Part shown: positions 63,602-64,000 of the stretch, in pieces
Numbering within the stretch: the first letter of the stretch is position 1
Layout: each line of letters begins with the position of its first letter
From: Euborellia annulipes
Taxonomy: Eukaryota > Arthropoda > Insecta > Dermaptera > Anisolabididae
Reading direction: 5' to 3'
Length of the DNA stretch: 64,000 nt
Assembly (NCBI GenBank): GCA_023213315.1
Contig: JAKCPI010002754.1
Span: forward strand, 34,619-98,618
Translations under genes and position numbers: made by a program
Notes under the pieces: model-generated
Database searches by the model: none
What the model was told of the DNA's origin: nothing
The model's input: the letters and a program-made list of their open reading frames with translations, nothing else

Positions 63602-64000
63602 CAATAAGTTAAAAAATTAATAAGTAGGCTAGCCAGGGAGCTGCGCCCGCTGGAACCTCTTGCCCGCCTACGGTAGATAGAAGGAAATAAAGAGAAGATG
63701 GTGGGCCAGGCCACCTCGCCAAGACTTCGGTTAATCTCGCCTTCCCCCGCCGATGCTCGTGCGCTGGGAACGCATTTTTGTTAGGAACGCGTTTTTGTTA
63801 CGTTACATTTTCTCTCGATTCTCTCTGCATAAGCCAGCCACGTTAAAGAACTTTGTTCCAAAAAAATCGATAATAGATTTTTTTTTTCAAAATCGATTCT
63901 TTGGTTTCGATTTTTTAAAAATCGACGAATCGAATATCGATTCAGCCTGCGAATCTACCAACCCTATTCTCCTTTAAATCAAAAGAGAGATCAGTATTTT
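63602..64000. other. no gene seen
   Basis: GC-richer 63625-63790, then AT-rich. AATCGATAA/AATCGATTC phrases near 63868-63945 are locally repetitive. No domain in the frame at 63753-63977. Confidence 0.3.

Overview
The window is eukaryotic, AT-rich, intergenic or intronic DNA from an invertebrate, probably an arthropod; this is inference from GT-AG introns of 65-90 bp, Helitrons, hAT and Harbinger-like MITEs, tRNA-headed SINEs and an RNase H-bearing LINE. No intact conserved protein gene was found. Most long reading frames are translated microsatellites ((CA)n, poly-T) or repeat DNA.

Layout. 0-5.3 kb: nested MITEs, a 691-bp hAT element with a perfect 8-bp target duplication, a second hAT MITE at 3.2-3.8 kb, and a palindrome-headed repeat interrupted by a SINE. 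6.5-9.5 kb: three decayed mobile-element genes (a TSHGK...CDGIGG-type protein, an RNase H LINE end, a zinc-finger tail of a pogo/Tigger-like protein) and a hairpin between two of them. 9.8-22.3 kb: many copies of the dominant repeat (families A and B here), Helitrons, foldbacks, and a hAT element with a retroposed insert. 22.8-34.7 kb: two copies of a ~1.1-kb Helitron, one carrying a Harbinger-like MITE, a 120-bp minisatellite with a hAT MITE in its first unit, a local triplication and a tandem SINE pair. 35-42 kb: two ~1.1-kb foldback elements around the best candidate for a resident gene, a set of very short exons on the + strand at 37.65-41.56 kb. 42-64 kb: more A/B/D repeats, family C, a LINE insertion whose empty site lies 45 kb away in the same window, and a nest at 56.1-59.8 kb including a TIR element with spliced Myb/SANT-like exons.

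Three themes stand out. (1) Families A, B and D share an architecture: a ~40-90-bp palindrome at one end, an inverted copy of half the palindrome motif at the other end, and a GT/CA microsatellite inside. (2) Ten repeat copies carry a perfect RFX-type X-box, GTTRCCATGGYAAC. (3) About ten hammerhead-like motifs (CTGANGA, stem II, GAAAC) are scattered on both strands; the best have stems I and II paired by different sequences, and several lie in inverted pairs with AATAAA just downstream. Positions were read by eye, so repeat edges are good to a few bases only where target duplications or terminal repeats fix them.
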